Source: Gnetum montanum (lineage: Eukaryota; Streptophyta; Gnetopsida; Gnetales; Gnetaceae). Taken from it: a DNA stretch of 64,000 bases. How positions within the stretch are numbered: position 1 is the first letter of the stretch; each line of letters begins with the position of its first letter. Below the pieces are notes generated by a model. It made no database searches, was not told where the DNA came from, and was given only the letters and a program-made list of their open reading frames with translations. The translations under genes and the position numbers were made by a program. The stretch spans positions 1,068,000 through 1,131,999 of the forward strand of contig MNCI01034664.1 of assembly GCA_015680685.1 (NCBI GenBank), read 5' to 3'. Below are positions 1 through 11,239 of the stretch, one piece after another.

Positions 1-310
1 TACAAAATTTTATTTGTTACAAGTAGGTATTATAAGGACCACGTAGACTAGGCAATTGAACAAAATTGGAACTTTCAACAACTCACAGTACTTGGCAAAG
101 TTGGCTGAATCTCTTTAAGATAAGTCATTTGTAGTTTACACACAACGCAGTCGTTTCATTTTTCACAACCGCATACTGCAACAGCACACACACATACTCA
201 CATTAACTACTGAGTCTACTTGGAGGTATCTGGGCCTTGATGTTGCCAAAGACCAGCAAGCACCTAAATCCTGTTCAAGGACACTCGTTGGTGGTCGCGT
301 CCCAAACGGT
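1..310. repeat. Fragment of a dispersed repeat shared with 43.5-44.3 kb
   Basis: No gene is visible here. The stretch at about 212-310 (TTGGAGGTATCTGGGCC, then GATGTTGCCAAAGAC and CCAAACGGTCACCAACA) has a diverged match at about 43916-44060 in the same orientation. There it precedes the gag of the second gypsy family, so this is probably a leader or LTR piece of that family, cut off where the Athila-like element begins near 310. Confidence 0.5.
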
Positions 311-900
311 CACCAACACTTAATTGAGAGAGATGGTCAGTGACCACATTCTTAGTCCCTTTCCGATCTACCATTGTGAGATCAAAGTCCTACAAAATCA
401 CCAACCACCATATGATACAGGGGCTCACCATTGGCTTGTTCATTACAAAGTGGATGGCAGTGTTATCTATGTGCACAAATACCTTATAGCCAAGCACATA
501 GTGCCTAAAATTTTCGAGAGCATACACCACTATCATTAGTTCTTTCTCAGTTATGATGTAATTCAACTGTGTATTCACAATGCTTCAGCTCATGTAGTGG
601 ATGTAATATGGATGTTTCTTATCGTCCAACTATGTAAGCATGGCTCCCAAGGCATAATTAGATGTATCTGTCATTATATGAAATGGTCTAGACTACTTTG
701 GTACTCATAGAATTGGAGTTTCTACAAGTTTATCCTTTAGTTATTGGAATACATGTTCATGCTCCTTGGTCTAGATGAATGAAGCATCTTTCTTGGTTAG
801 CTCGACCAACGGCTTTGCAATCTTAGATAAATTCTTTGTGAACTGCTGATAGTAGCTAGTGTGTCCAAGGAATGATTGGATGTCTTTGATTGTCTCTAGT
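310..900 (-). pseudogene. RNase H region of element 1 pol
   Basis: A minus-strand frame at 390-578 reads NYIITEKELMIVVYALENF followed by a YVLGYKVFVHIDNTA stretch. This is the Ty3/gypsy RNase H pattern (NY-TEKELLAVV-A-EKFR, then the VYTDHAA catalytic Asp region). RNase H removes the RNA strand during reverse transcription. The frame is interrupted on both sides by stops, and integrase is absent beyond it. Confidence 0.8.
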
Positions 901-1640
901 TGGCATGTGATTCCTTGAATGACCCTTATCTTTTCTAGGTCTACCTCAATCCCAACCTAAGTAATTTTGTGCCCTAGTACTATGCCTTCCTGGACCATTA
1001 AATGGCTTTTTTACTAATTGATCATAAGGTTTTTTGTTACACATATTTTCATTACTTACTCAAGCTGGTCCAAGGCTTGCTCAAATGTAGTCCCATAGGT
1101 AGAGAACTTATTCATAAAGACTTCTACCTCACTACCAATTTTCTATTGATAAATACTAATGACCAGGTGTTGGAATGTTGCAGGGGCTTTGCATAGACTG
1201 AATGACATCTTACAATATGTAAAATTCCCCAAGGAACTTGTGAATGTTATCTTTGCCTAATCCTCTAGTGCAATCTGGATTTAGTTATAGCCACTATAAC
1301 CATCCAAGAAGCTATAATAACAATGCCCAAATATAGTGTCAAACACTTGGTCCACAAATGGTAACGTAAAATGATCTTTAAATGTTGCCATATTCAATAG
1401 CCTAAAGTCAATGCAGACCCACCACTTATCACCTTTCTTTAGCACAATTACAAGTGGGCTAACCTACTCACTATCCGCTATGGGATAGATGAACCCTGCC
1501 TTAAGAAGTTTTTCTATTTCCTCTTTGACAATCGACTTCAACTTGGGATTTAGATGCTTTGTGGCTATTTTCTTGGCTTCATCGCTGAGTCAGTGTAAAT
1601 GCGATGCTAGCATATCCTTGCATCAATTCTAGTCAACTTA
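900..1640 (-). pseudogene. Reverse transcriptase region of element 1 pol
   Basis: The minus strand shows the RT blocks in order: GFIYPIADSE, VCIDFRLLNMATFKDHF, FLDGYSGYNQI, a degraded LCKAPATFQ block, and the catalytic box as VFMNKFSTYG in place of the canonical FMDD. The loss of both catalytic aspartates and several in-frame stops mark it as dead. Homologous blocks lie in the minus element at 40.0-40.5 kb and the plus element at 52.4-53.1 kb. Confidence 0.85.
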
Positions 1641-1899
1641 GGATATGACCAATTAAAGGCTATTGGCCATTTGTTGACCATCCTCAACAGCTTGTCTTTC
1701 TATTTAAGAGCAAGATTTGCATTGATTATGACTAGCTTACCATTGTTTAAAAATGCATACTCCATGCTAGCTAGTAGATTTTTTAACTTTAGGGGCTCTT
1801 GCTTGAAATTATTGGGGATTTCCAACTCTTTCCAATAGGTATCATCATCTTCATCATCAGAGAGCTGGTAATGAAATTACTCAAGTTCATTCATGCCTT

Positions 1900-2570
1900 C
1901 AACATAGGTGCATGTCAGGCATTCAATAAGTTCCATGCATAATGTGTTGCTATTTGAGTCAACTGTCAACCACTAGACACCCTCCTATTTTGTGGCTATT
2001 ACATACAGGCACCTTTGGATATTAGTTTCATGTGCACACTAATTGCATACTTTGATGAATGTACTTTGAATGGACCAGATTTTTTGCATGCAATTGCACC
2101 CTTTATCACTATACGTGATGCATGGAGCTTTCTTCTTCTCAAGCCATCCAATTTCATTTCCCTTGGAGATTTCCAAGGAGAGGTCCCTGATGCCCATTTG
2201 TGCATCAATAGTGCTTAACCATGCACATTCCATAATGATGGGAAAGTCAACTTTGCAATTTTCTACCTTGATCACAAGAAAATTAGTAGGATAAGACCAC
2301 CCACAAACTGTGATCATGATGTCCTCCACTAATCCTAAAGGGATAGTGATTGATTCATCTACCAATTTTAAATGGATATTGCTCTTCTTGAGAGGTGGTA
2401 GGTTCCAAGCCTTGTACATACCATAGGATATGAGATTGATACTAGAACCAAAATCAAGAAGAACCTTGCATGGCTCATGTCCTATGATCTACAAGTAAAT
2501 AAGAGGACTTCCCAAGTCAGATCATTTTGTGGGAAGGCTACCAGCCATGATCCAATTGGAAACGGCATGA
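1900..2570 (-). pseudogene. Retropepsin (protease) region of element 1 pol
   Basis: The minus strand has a frame of 126 residues (2039-2419) with LPPLKKSNIHLKLVDESI, PLGLVEDIMITV and PTNFLVIKVENCKVDFPI. This is the part of an Athila-type aspartic protease that follows the active site. Upstream, near 2440-2475, the active site reads LLDFGSS instead of the expected LLDSGSS or LLDTGS. The protease would process Gag-Pol; here it is not functional. Homologues lie at 10.6-11.2, 41.0-41.4 and 51.5-52.1 kb. Confidence 0.75.
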
Positions 2571-2899
2571 GTTAACATCACAATGTAGATATGAGGCGAT
2601 GTTTAGTTTGAAGGGTTCTCGAATGTGTTTGATGCAAAGGATGAGGTTGTTGAAGATACAAGGTGACCAACCACATTAGTTTGTAAGGCTTTGGAAGGAT
2701 TGTTGGGTCAGAAAAATGGTCATTTCCTGGATCAATTATTTGAACCACTTGGCTAAAAAGCCAATTGTAAATTTATAGCATTTCATTGTTGTAACTATGG
2801 GGAAATTTTGTCCTACATGAATGGAGAAGGAGGTAACTAGGTTAAGGGTGGAGGGATGTCTGCAAATGAATGTGAAGGGTGGTATGGATATGGGTGCTC

Positions 2900-4970
2900 C
2901 CCTTGTGTAGATGGTGAATGAGTTCGATGGTACTCTGGAGGGTAATAGTGATGCTAGAATGAGGTGTGGCTGGTCGAACTTTGTGGAGAAACGAGTTGCT
3001 GAACATAGTACCTATATGGATCTACTTTCATGTAAGGATATTGTTATCTTGGTGGTGGCATTCCCCATTATTGTGGTTGGTGCCATTGCTAGTATTGCTC
3101 ATATAGTTGTGGTGGAGCCCCACTTGGATAGTAAGCTTGATGTTACTAGTGGAACTACCTTGGATGACAAGGATTTAATGCATACACCCTAGACTCTTGT
3201 AAATGTAACATTATAGGGAAACATCCCTTTAGATGTTCATATTAACAAATCTCACATCCAACATCATCATCAGAGTCTATCCTGACAACTTCTTCTACTG
3301 TAGAAGCTTTGCCCTTACCTCTTTAGTAGGTACTTTCAACTTCTTTTTGCCTCCTATTGTTGTGATCACTATTTTTCTTTTTGGGTTCTTTAGCAATCTT
3401 CATAGTAGTTTGGAATTTTTCATCCAAAGAGTCTCACAATTTACCAACCTTTACCAAAATGCCAAAAATACATTTTTGGATGGGCAAGGTCTTCCTGTTC
3501 ACCACCTAGTCGAGTGGTGACTCCTCCTTGTTATAGAATCGAACCTCCCTTTTTCTAATGGAAGGGTTCTTATATTCTTCTACACTTTCCCTTTTTCACA
3601 ACTCACCTTCTTCTTTTTCTACATGCTCTATCAACCTTTGTATCTGATGAACTCTTAGTTCAGATAGTCTCCCTTGGGCATAAACCCCAAGAATTCTTCT
3701 GGTTTTTGATTTGAGCCCATCTATGATGTGGTGGAGTTATTCCCTCTACGAATAATCATGGCTAGGGCATCAATGTATGAGAGAATAATATCTACCCATG
3801 ATGGCATCCAAGGGTTCATGTGTTCCCTATTTCTAGCCTTGGATTTACCTTCTCAAATTAGAAACTTTGGAGTATGTTTGGTATTTATCATTGAATAGCT
3901 CAAGCATTATACTCCATCGATAGATAAATGTCAGCTCCAAGGATCAATACTAGCTTTCAACCTCTTTGATGAGTGTCTTGGGGAATAACTTCAATTTCTG
4001 CAAGTCATTCCCTATGTTTTGTAAGGTGCAAGCATCATGAAAGGCTTATAGATGGTTTTACAGATCAGAGTTATATCCCCCCTTAAATCTTGGGATATTG
4101 TTCATGTCTAAGCACTTGATTTGACTCTCTTTCACATGCCTAGTTAAGATCTTGACTACCTCTGCAATGTTAAGCATGCTTCAAGTTGCTAGTAAAGGCT
4201 TATCATGAACATTATTTCATTGTCATTGATGATGTCCTTTGTTGCTCCTTTGATTATTGTGGGCATGGTAGCTAGTATTATTATTCTGTTGTCCACCTCC
4301 ATCATGATTATTTCTTCTGCAACATTTTCCAAAATCAAAAGAAGAGGAAGAAGAAGATGCAAATGAAGAGGACGAAAAGGGAGAAGGACTGCCACCACCA
4401 TGGTATCTACCAACTCCCCTTCGATTGTCACAACCATGTTCATCAAGCTTCTTGTCATCTTAATGCTTTTCCAAGCCCTTGCCTTAACTACTATCTTTTC
4501 CTAAACCTGGTTTGTTGATAGTGGAATGTAGATTCAAGTTTACATCCCCATCACCAATATCAAAGGATGGAGAATTTTCATGTTGAGAGCCTCCAAAGAA
4601 AGGGCCCTCATTATTGTATTGGTTTAGCATGAACAAGAAATTAGTAAATTGTTTCCCCTTTGTAAACTCATGTTGCTTCTTCTAATGTCAATCTCTTTGG
4701 CATTGTATTTTAGTGGGACGATAGTCCTGATAGTTATAATCATGCACAATGTACTCCTCTTGAAGATCATGAATGCCTAACTTCAAAAGAGTTTGAAGTA
4801 GCACCATGGACACAGATCGATCAAAAGGCATTACAATGTTGCCTTCCATATCACTCCATCATAGTTGTTCATCCTAATGTAGGATGAAGGTGAAATCGGG
4901 CACATACTCATCTAGATGAGTATATACCGCCTTTCACTATTGTGGGACTAGTGGTTTGACATCTTCATGC
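2900..4970 (-). pseudogene. gag region of element 1
   Basis: This is the degraded structural (nucleocapsid) gene of the element, on the minus strand between the PBS and the protease. Its N-terminal segment near 4860-4930 corresponds to the FTFILHxDEQLxWRxMEGNI block that survives better at 9.24-9.45 and 15.53-15.73 kb. Charged and low-complexity stretches around 4.2-4.4 kb and the region near 3.19-3.25 kb (a Cys/His knuckle in better copies) follow. Many stops and frameshifts prevent a single frame. It was identified mainly by comparison with the other copies. Confidence 0.6.
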
Positions 4971-5118
4971 CTATGAGAAGAAGAAATTTTGCAAACAAAT
5001 AAAATATTAGTGTGCTTTTGTAATTATATAATTTGAGAATGATTTTGACCTTGGGGTTCATACAATGATATTAATAATGTTCACTAATCCTAAATAGTGC
5101 ATGTTTCAACAAAAAGAG

Positions 5119-5137
5119 TCCCTGGCAACGATGCCAA
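5119..5137 (-). other. Primer-binding site of element 1
   Basis: The minus strand reads TTGGCATCGTTGCCAGGGA immediately inside the LTR edge. This closely matches the tRNA-Asp-type PBS (TGGCGCCGTTGCCGGGG) known from Athila-type elements. It fixes the orientation of element 1 and the inner LTR end at 5138. Confidence 0.8.
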
Positions 5138-6030
5138 TGATGAGTGGTGAAGGTACCTCTATGCTCAACCATATGAATCATGAAGCGTTCACGCACAATC
5201 TAGTTGAATTCCACGGACTCTATAGTTTCCGATGCACTAGTTCTCTAGGAAGTAAATCTTTTCCTAATAGTCATTTGTTGTCCTCCCAATTACACCTGTG
5301 ATGTATGAAGGTATGGTTGAGTGTAATCAAGGCATATGATTTTTATTGTTTTATGTTTTATGTTTTTTAGTACTTAAAGTAAAGAGGTGAAGTGGTTTGA
5401 TAGCTAATCCAATTTAACTACTTAACTAGGCTCTAACTAGTCCTAACATAAGCATCCAATCCCACTTTCGATACACATCTTATAAACCCATGCATCCACT
5501 GTTGGGTTCCCAAGTGCTATGCTATTGTGCACACTAAGCAATAACCTTGCTAGGATTACCAAGTGAATACATGTTTACACTCAAACTGGTCATACTCATG
5601 TGTTTAATCTATTTAGCTTAAACAATTAACTGAATGTTTAATGTCTAATTTAGCTTAACTTAATTAATTACATATTTAATGAAAACAATGAATGCATGAA
5701 TACATCATTAATCTATTCTAAGTGTTGCAAAGTTTGATCAAAAGGCTCATCTTTATTGTTGTACAAACTGGTGTGGTTTAGGTACAATAGTGCTCAAATA
5801 AAGATCCATACACTTTCTAACTCCTGTTGCAGGCACTCAAAGAAATATTCTAACTTTCAAATGAAAAAACTACAAGAGCTCTACTACCACTATGATTTTG
5901 ACATCCCATAAACATGGCTGTGAGGTCGTATTTAGAGTTTTTATTACAAGGTTGTATCGATGAGGCAACACCATGTAAATGGGGTCCATCAACAAGGGTC
6001 CATCAATATGACACTTTGACACTCATTAGG
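5138..6030 (-). mobile_element. 5' LTR of element 1
   Basis: In plus orientation the LTR starts TGATGAGTGGTGA next to the PBS and runs about 0.89 kb. It shares the internal landmarks of the other LTRs: the segment around a Phe-rich GATTTTTATTGTTTTATG, the CACTGTTGGGTTCCCAAG-type stretch, and CATCAA-type short repeats near 5.94-6.01 kb in U3. The outer end is mutated (ACTCATTAGGG) and set to about 6030. Confidence 0.75.
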
Positions 6031-6480
6031 GATGAATATATCATTATTAGAATGATTAGTTAATGATCCCTAAAAATACTACATTCTTCACACAATGCGC
6101 AACAATCAAATGCATTATCCACCTAATTACTAACTCTAAGTTTATGTGAATTACTTATCCTAGGATCCAAGGGACTTCTAATCATAATTTGTGTGGGTTA
6201 ATTTTATGGAAAGAAAATAAATATACATAATCACACACATATTTTCTTTCTTTTCTTTGCATAAATAAAGGAATATAATTGTTGATAAGTAAATGGGATT
6301 AGGATATTGAAGTAAAAATAAATAAATAATATTTACTTCTATAACAAGAAAAGCTAACTATAACAAAATGTACAAAACATTCATGTAGTTAAAGACTTAC
6401 TCCAAGGAGACCTCTAGCCGTCTAAGATGCAATATTTCCATCATACAAATGAAAGAAGTAACTATGCATTTTAAGTGTAT
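6031..6480. other. No gene seen; unclassified AT-rich DNA
   Basis: No coding pattern is visible. A short direct duplication around CAAGGAGACCTCTAGCC occurs near 6402-6425 and 6482-6506. The right part is probably the 3' internal end of the plus-strand element whose LTR starts at 6556. Confidence 0.4.
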
Positions 6481-6555
6481 TTTACATGCCTTACTCTAAG
6501 GAGACCTCTAGCCTTCTTTAACTCGAGGACGAGTTGTTATTCAGTCATGGAGGTA

Positions 6556-7498
6556 TGATGAATCATGGTTTGTCAAGTGCTGATATTGGACCCTTGATAA
6601 CCAAGTGCTGATATCAGACCCTTGATAACCAGGTGCTGATATCAGACCCTTGATAACTAGGTGCTGATATCGGACCCTTGATATCAAGTACGCAATATCG
6701 CAACTTGGATAATGATATTAAATACACAATATCGTGGTTCCTATGTAAGCCTATAAATACCAAATTTAGGCACATAGGAAGGGGGGAAGTAAGATAGTAT
6801 TAGAGTAGAGTCCTTTTGTCAGTTTTAATTCATTTTAATTCTTTCCCCAATGCATGCCCATAGTGTGATGATTGTAATTATATGGAACCTTTATTCGAGT
6901 GTGACGTACTTGGACACGCACATGACCGATAATAAAGATCAAGATTACTCCAGCATTGCAGCATTCACTTAGTTTTAATTATTTAATCGTCATTGTTATT
7001 TATTGCTTTCTTAGTTAATATTTCTTTACTGTCATTTACTATTTCTGTTGTTAAATGTGGAATGAGTATGACTTAATCACGAACATTTAAGTGTAACTAC
7101 TTGGTAACCCAATAGCATATCTAGGAGCACTCAAGTAATACACACTTAGTAATCCCAAAAGTAGTATAGGAGGTCCAAGATGCACACAGATGATTAAGGA
7201 CAAATGCTCATCGCACTTAGGCTAGTTTAGATTTTTCTTCTCATTACCTATTAGCTTATAACAAGATTAATTTCCATTCTCTCTAAGAGCAGCACTAGTT
7301 TAGGATCGCATCATACACCTCACTCTGGACTAAACCATACATGATAAGTGAATACTAGTCCAGGTGGGAAGACAATGAACTACAATCAATGTGTAACTAT
7401 CTAGATACCACAACTAGTCCATTTGCAAAGTTCGATCAAATCATGTGTGAACACTTGTATTCATATAGTTGAGTGTAGGGGTACCTTGCCACTCATCA
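6556..7498 (+). mobile_element. Plus-strand 3' LTR (or solo LTR) with preceding polypurine tract
   Basis: The sequence GTCATGGAGGTA just before 6556 matches the polypurine tract ahead of the 3' LTR at 59047. The LTR starts TGATGAATC and ends GCCACTCATCA at 7498. It has a TATA box (CCTATAAATACC near 6750) and AATAAAG signals after it. No primer-binding site follows, so it is a 3' LTR whose element is truncated on the left, or a solo LTR. Confidence 0.75.
6575..6685 (+). repeat. Four 28-bp tandem repeats in LTR U3
   Basis: Four copies of a 28-bp unit built around GTGCTGATATCGGACCCTTG start at 6575, 6603, 6631 and 6659. Differences between copies are few. Each unit holds a GATATC palindrome (or GATATT). 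The array lies about 65-175 bp upstream of the LTR TATA box, where enhancers of LTR promoters usually are. Confidence 0.95.
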
Positions 7499-9180
7499 CA
7501 ACTGCACTTGACACAAGAAAATCCTAACTCATAAGCCTAAAACATGCATACTAAAAATCAAATATTAGACACATGAAATACTTCATGCATGACTTACAAC
7601 TCACAAGAAATCCCACATGCCCCCATGCAGTAATTCTCACTTGTCCAAGCTAATACAACTTCAAACACCTACTAAAAAGTTTGTACAACAAGGGTTTGAA
7701 ATACACATCTTTAAAGTTGAACTTGACCAATTTGAAAAGAGAGAAGACACCTTAATTTTGGGTTGTTATCTAGCCAATAGCCTCAAAAATTTAGGTTCTA
7801 ACTACAAGTCTAAGGTGCTATTAAAATCCCCTTATAAAAATCAAGGAAAAGAGTCCCTTGATTCAGCCAAACAGTCTCCAAAAGTCAACCCCAAAAGTCT
7901 TCAATAGCAGCAGAAAAATCAAACTCCCAAAAGGCAATAAGAACACTTAAGATAGCCCAAATATGGTTGAGAATAAGCAAGGAACAACCACTCTTCCTCT
8001 CCTCTAAACTCCTCATCACTTTGACTAGCATAGTCTTCCCTTCCTTGGCCAAAAGTAAAAATGAGAGAAAACACATCCTCTATTTATAGGATGGAAGAGA
8101 CCCTAGGGCTTGGATAAATACTTGTGCACAAAACTTTACACAAAGGATGAGAAGATAAGCCATTTTTCAAAAATCATTTTTTGATTCATAGCATCATTGC
8201 TACTTAACTTGGACAAGCAAGCTCTCATGAGGTAATATGCATGTGAAATTGATAACACACAAGAGAGTCACATGGCTCCTATTAAATGAGTCCTTTATCC
8301 CTTTTCCAACCATTAATATGAAGTGGATAATTTACATATAAATAAAATAGATGTCATTATAAGCATTTTATAGAACATACGTTACCATCCCACATTGACT
8401 TTTTCCATAGCCCCATCTTTTAAGCCACTTTTTAGTTTATTTCTATAACAATTTCTAATTTATTTTTTGGCCTATTGTTTATTTTTTAGATTTTCTACAA
8501 TTTATCTAGTAAAAATCATTAATACTAAACTTTTTGTCCATCCAATATTTTATGCATGTCAAGCCAGTCTTAATGAGTACAAACATGCCATAGCTACCAT
8601 TCTAGAAATTAATATTTTGATTAAATTAAGGAAAATATGGTCCCAGCAAATACTTTTTTAATTTTTTAACATTAAAATCCCAAAATATAAAGTTCATATT
8701 AAAAAATTAATATAGATCTATACTCTAGATGTAAAAATGAGTTGGTCCACCAAATTTGAGTGTGATTCAACAACTTGGAATTTTAACATATTTTAATTAA
8801 TTAAACATTTAATAATTTAAAATTTATAACTAAATGTCAAAATAAACCATGGATCCACATCACATTAGTTTCCTAGTATTAATTTAAAATAATGCTAGAA
8901 TTTTCAATGCTCATTCATTAATAAAAATATATATTTCTTAAACTTAAAATAAAATATTACAAATAAATAGTATCCTTGATTATGTCACCCTAACAAAGGT
9001 CTTCATATTACTAAGAAGCATTAGGCATATCTACAAATATATATCAGCTTTTAAAAAATTAAAATATAAATATTTAATAGAATACTAAGGTCACATGTAC
9101 AAATATGAGGCATTACAAGGAATCTAAAGGAGCCATTGTTAAGTAAGATCGACTAGTGGAGGGACTATCATTATCAAGAT
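7499..9180. other. No gene seen; possible remnant of an unrelated LTR on the minus strand
   Basis: The longest open frame (7617-7907, plus) has no recognisable domain and is lysine- and serine-rich. On the minus strand a good TATA box, CCTATAAATAGAGGATG, lies at about 8074-8090. This suggests a promoter of some unrelated repeat, but no LTR ends or partner copy were found. The rest is AT-rich. Confidence 0.35.
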
Positions 9181-9189
9181 AAACTATTA

Positions 9190-9582
9190 TTCAAGAATGG
9201 GAAGGTATGTGTTCCTAATTGTGATTTTAGCAAAAGGATTTTATTTGAAAGGTATATTGCCCTCCATGTCCCTCCACCGCAACTGTTCATCCTTATGCAA
9301 GATGAAGGTGAAGTCTACCACATACTCATCGAGATTAGTATATACGACTTTGCATTGTTGGGGCACTAGCAGTTTTGACCCTTCACACCCTTGTTGATTG
9401 GATCTACCTTCGTATGATGGCTGAGAATCTCCCCTATGAGATGAAGCCATATTAGATTGGAAGAAAAATAGTGTGCCCTTGTTATTATTATTATTTCTCT
9501 TAATGATGTTAACTTTTTGAGTTTGCTACAACATCATTGAATAATTTCACTAACTTCTGGATAGTGGACGTAGCTAACTAAA
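9190..9582 (-). pseudogene. gag N-terminal fragment of an Athila-like element (element 2)
   Basis: A minus-strand frame at 9241-9450 begins MASSHRGDSQPSYEGRSNQQ and contains FTFILHKDEQLRWRDMEGNI, the conserved start of gag in this family (compare 15.53-15.73 kb). It ends abruptly near 9190, so only the first part of gag survives. It lies next to a PBS and LTR on its upstream side, as expected for the 5' end of an element. Confidence 0.75.
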
Positions 9583-9583
9583 G

Positions 9584-9602
9584 TCCCCAACAATGGCACC
9601 AA
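9584..9602 (-). other. Primer-binding site of element 2
   Basis: The minus strand reads TTGGTGCCATTGTTGGGGA next to the LTR edge at 9603, a mutated tRNA-Asp-type PBS like that at 5119-5137. Confidence 0.75.
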
Positions 9603-9961
9603 TGATGAGGAGCAAGTAGTCCCTATGCCCAACTATATGAATCACTAGTGTTTACTAAGCGATCCAGTCAAATTCCGTAGACTTTAGCTTTCTAAGTGCA
9701 CTGGGTCTAGGTAGTGAATCTAATAGACATGATCATTGTCTTCTTAGTTTCACTTATGAAGTGCAAGTGTATGATTATGTGTAACTGAGGCATATGATTT
9801 TTATCATTTTATGTTAACTGTTTAAATCACCTAGGTGTAAAAAATAAAGTAATTAAATGTCTAATCAATCTTCTAACTAATTAAAACTCAACTAGTCCTA
9901 AAATAAGCATCTGTTCCCATTTGCTGTACACATCCTGAACACGTTATAATGCTACTCATCA
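9603..9961 (-). mobile_element. LTR with a ~0.5-kb internal deletion, shared by two elements
   Basis: The LTR starts TGATGAGGAGC after a PBS and follows the LTR at 16012 for about 350 bp up to GCTACT. It then jumps straight to the terminal CATCA and the polypurine complement TACCCCCGCC. The missing part includes the promoter. It therefore serves as 5' LTR of element 2 on the left and as 3' LTR of element 3 on the right. Confidence 0.8.
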
Positions 9962-10209
9962 TACCCCCGCCATTGAATGAGAACTCGTGCTCGAGTGAAC
10001 AAAAGGAGGAACAAGTTTCTTACAAAATTTTAGGAAGGTATGGGATTACTAACTAACTACTGACATACAACTAACACAAACAAACACTAAGTGCCAAGTG
10101 TACAAATTTACAATTTTTACAAAATTTGGTGTTCATGACAATAGAATTGAACACCATGACAAAAATTGACAGTACAACTCCTATGGTAGCTTGAAGATGA
10201 GGAAGAGAA

Positions 10210-10600
10210 TTAAATGGTCCTAAGTAGTGGAGGTTCCTGAGGTACCGAAAGACCTGTTCTTGCCTTCAATGCACATGACTATTATGGTTGAGGTTCTAGT
10301 TGTAGATATCCAACTACAACTACCACTACTAATGGAAGATGAAAAGCATTTAGCAATGCTTTCACCTTCTCCTCCTTACTCCTGGGATCATACACGGTCC
10401 ACACAACATCAACAATATGGGCCAATATGGGAACATCCCAAGGACAAGACATTATAGGGAACATCTCCTTCACATTGATGAACCAAGCTGTGAATTGATT
10501 TTGTTTAATATCAAATGCCTTGACAACATTCTATAGCTTTTTGTAGTCATTCATTCTTCAGGCATGGTTCTCAGCTATGGGTCTCTTATCAATAAACTGT
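10210..10600 (-). pseudogene. C-terminal end of the extra 3' reading frame (third copy)
   Basis: The minus strand shows MKEMFPIMSCPWDVPI and SKEEKVKALLNAFHLP, matching the conserved end of the extra frame at 58.55-58.80 kb and 33.4-33.7 kb. The stop falls at the same place (after a Thr-Ile pair; TAA here, TGA in the other copies). Homology stops near 10600, where protease sequence begins, so this is the scar of an internal deletion. For the family see the entry at 55952-58804. Confidence 0.8.
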
Positions 10601-10609
10601 TACTTTCCA

Positions 10610-11230
10610 AATTAGCAGTCAGCCACTAGGTGCCCTCCTATTTTGTGGCTACTCCTTACAAATACCTTTGAATTTCTATTTCTGGCACACAATGTTTGCA
10701 TGCAGATATAGATGCTTGCTTGATGGCCCAAATTTTTTGTACACAATTGAACCCGCTATCATTGTACGCGATGCATGGAGCTCTTGATCTTTCCAAATGC
10801 ATTTCTTTAGAGATTTCCAAGGAAAGATCTTTGATGCCCATTCTTGCATCTACAGTGCTCAACCATGCTCTTCCCATGATGATTGGAAAGTCTCATTTGC
10901 AATTCTCCACTTTGATTACCAAAAAGTCAGTAGGATAAGACCAACCACAAACAGTGGTCACAATGTCTTCTACCAATCCCAATGGAATAGTTATGGACTA
11001 GTCTTCCAATTCTAATCTAATGTTGCTCTTCTTAAGAGGAGGCAAGTTCCAGGCAATGTACATCTCATGAGAAATCAAATTAACACCAGAACCTAAATTA
11101 AGAAGAGCCTTTCATGGTTCATTCCTAGCAATTTGCATATAAATTAGAGGACTTCCAAGATCAACTAATTTCCTAGGAAGGTTTCCTGCATGGATCCAAT
11201 TAGACATGGTGTGAGTAAGCATTATGGTAT
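10610..11230 (-). pseudogene. Protease region of element 3
   Basis: The minus-strand frame at 10656-10877 contains GRAWLSTVDARMGIKDLSLE, as in the proteases at 2.0-2.4, 41.0 and 51.8 kb. The active site near 11085-11100 reads LLNLGSG, so the catalytic Asp is replaced by Asn. It joins directly to the extra-frame remnant on its downstream side. Confidence 0.75.
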
Positions 11231-11239
11231 GGATCCTTG

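Larger units (their letters stand above)
310..6030 (-). mobile_element. Athila-like Ty3/gypsy element, 3' part missing (element 1)
   Basis: Read on the minus strand, the order is 5' LTR (5138-6030), primer-binding site, gag, protease, reverse transcriptase and RNase H. The element breaks off near 310, where integrase should follow. The RT block is of the Athila type (VEVFMxxFSxYG followed by a TFEQxLxxLE stretch). Every domain carries stops or frameshifts, so it cannot make protein. It is one of at least five related copies in this window. Confidence 0.85.

Noticed and set aside
1002-1196. Plus-strand frame at the window start
   Set aside because: It is the complement of the RT region of element 1.
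9190-9602. Element 2 as the continuation of element 4 interrupted by element 3
   Set aside because: Element 2 has its own primer-binding site and gag start, as does element 4, so they are two separate 5' ends. The flanks (ACCAA and TTGAT) also do not match as a target duplication.
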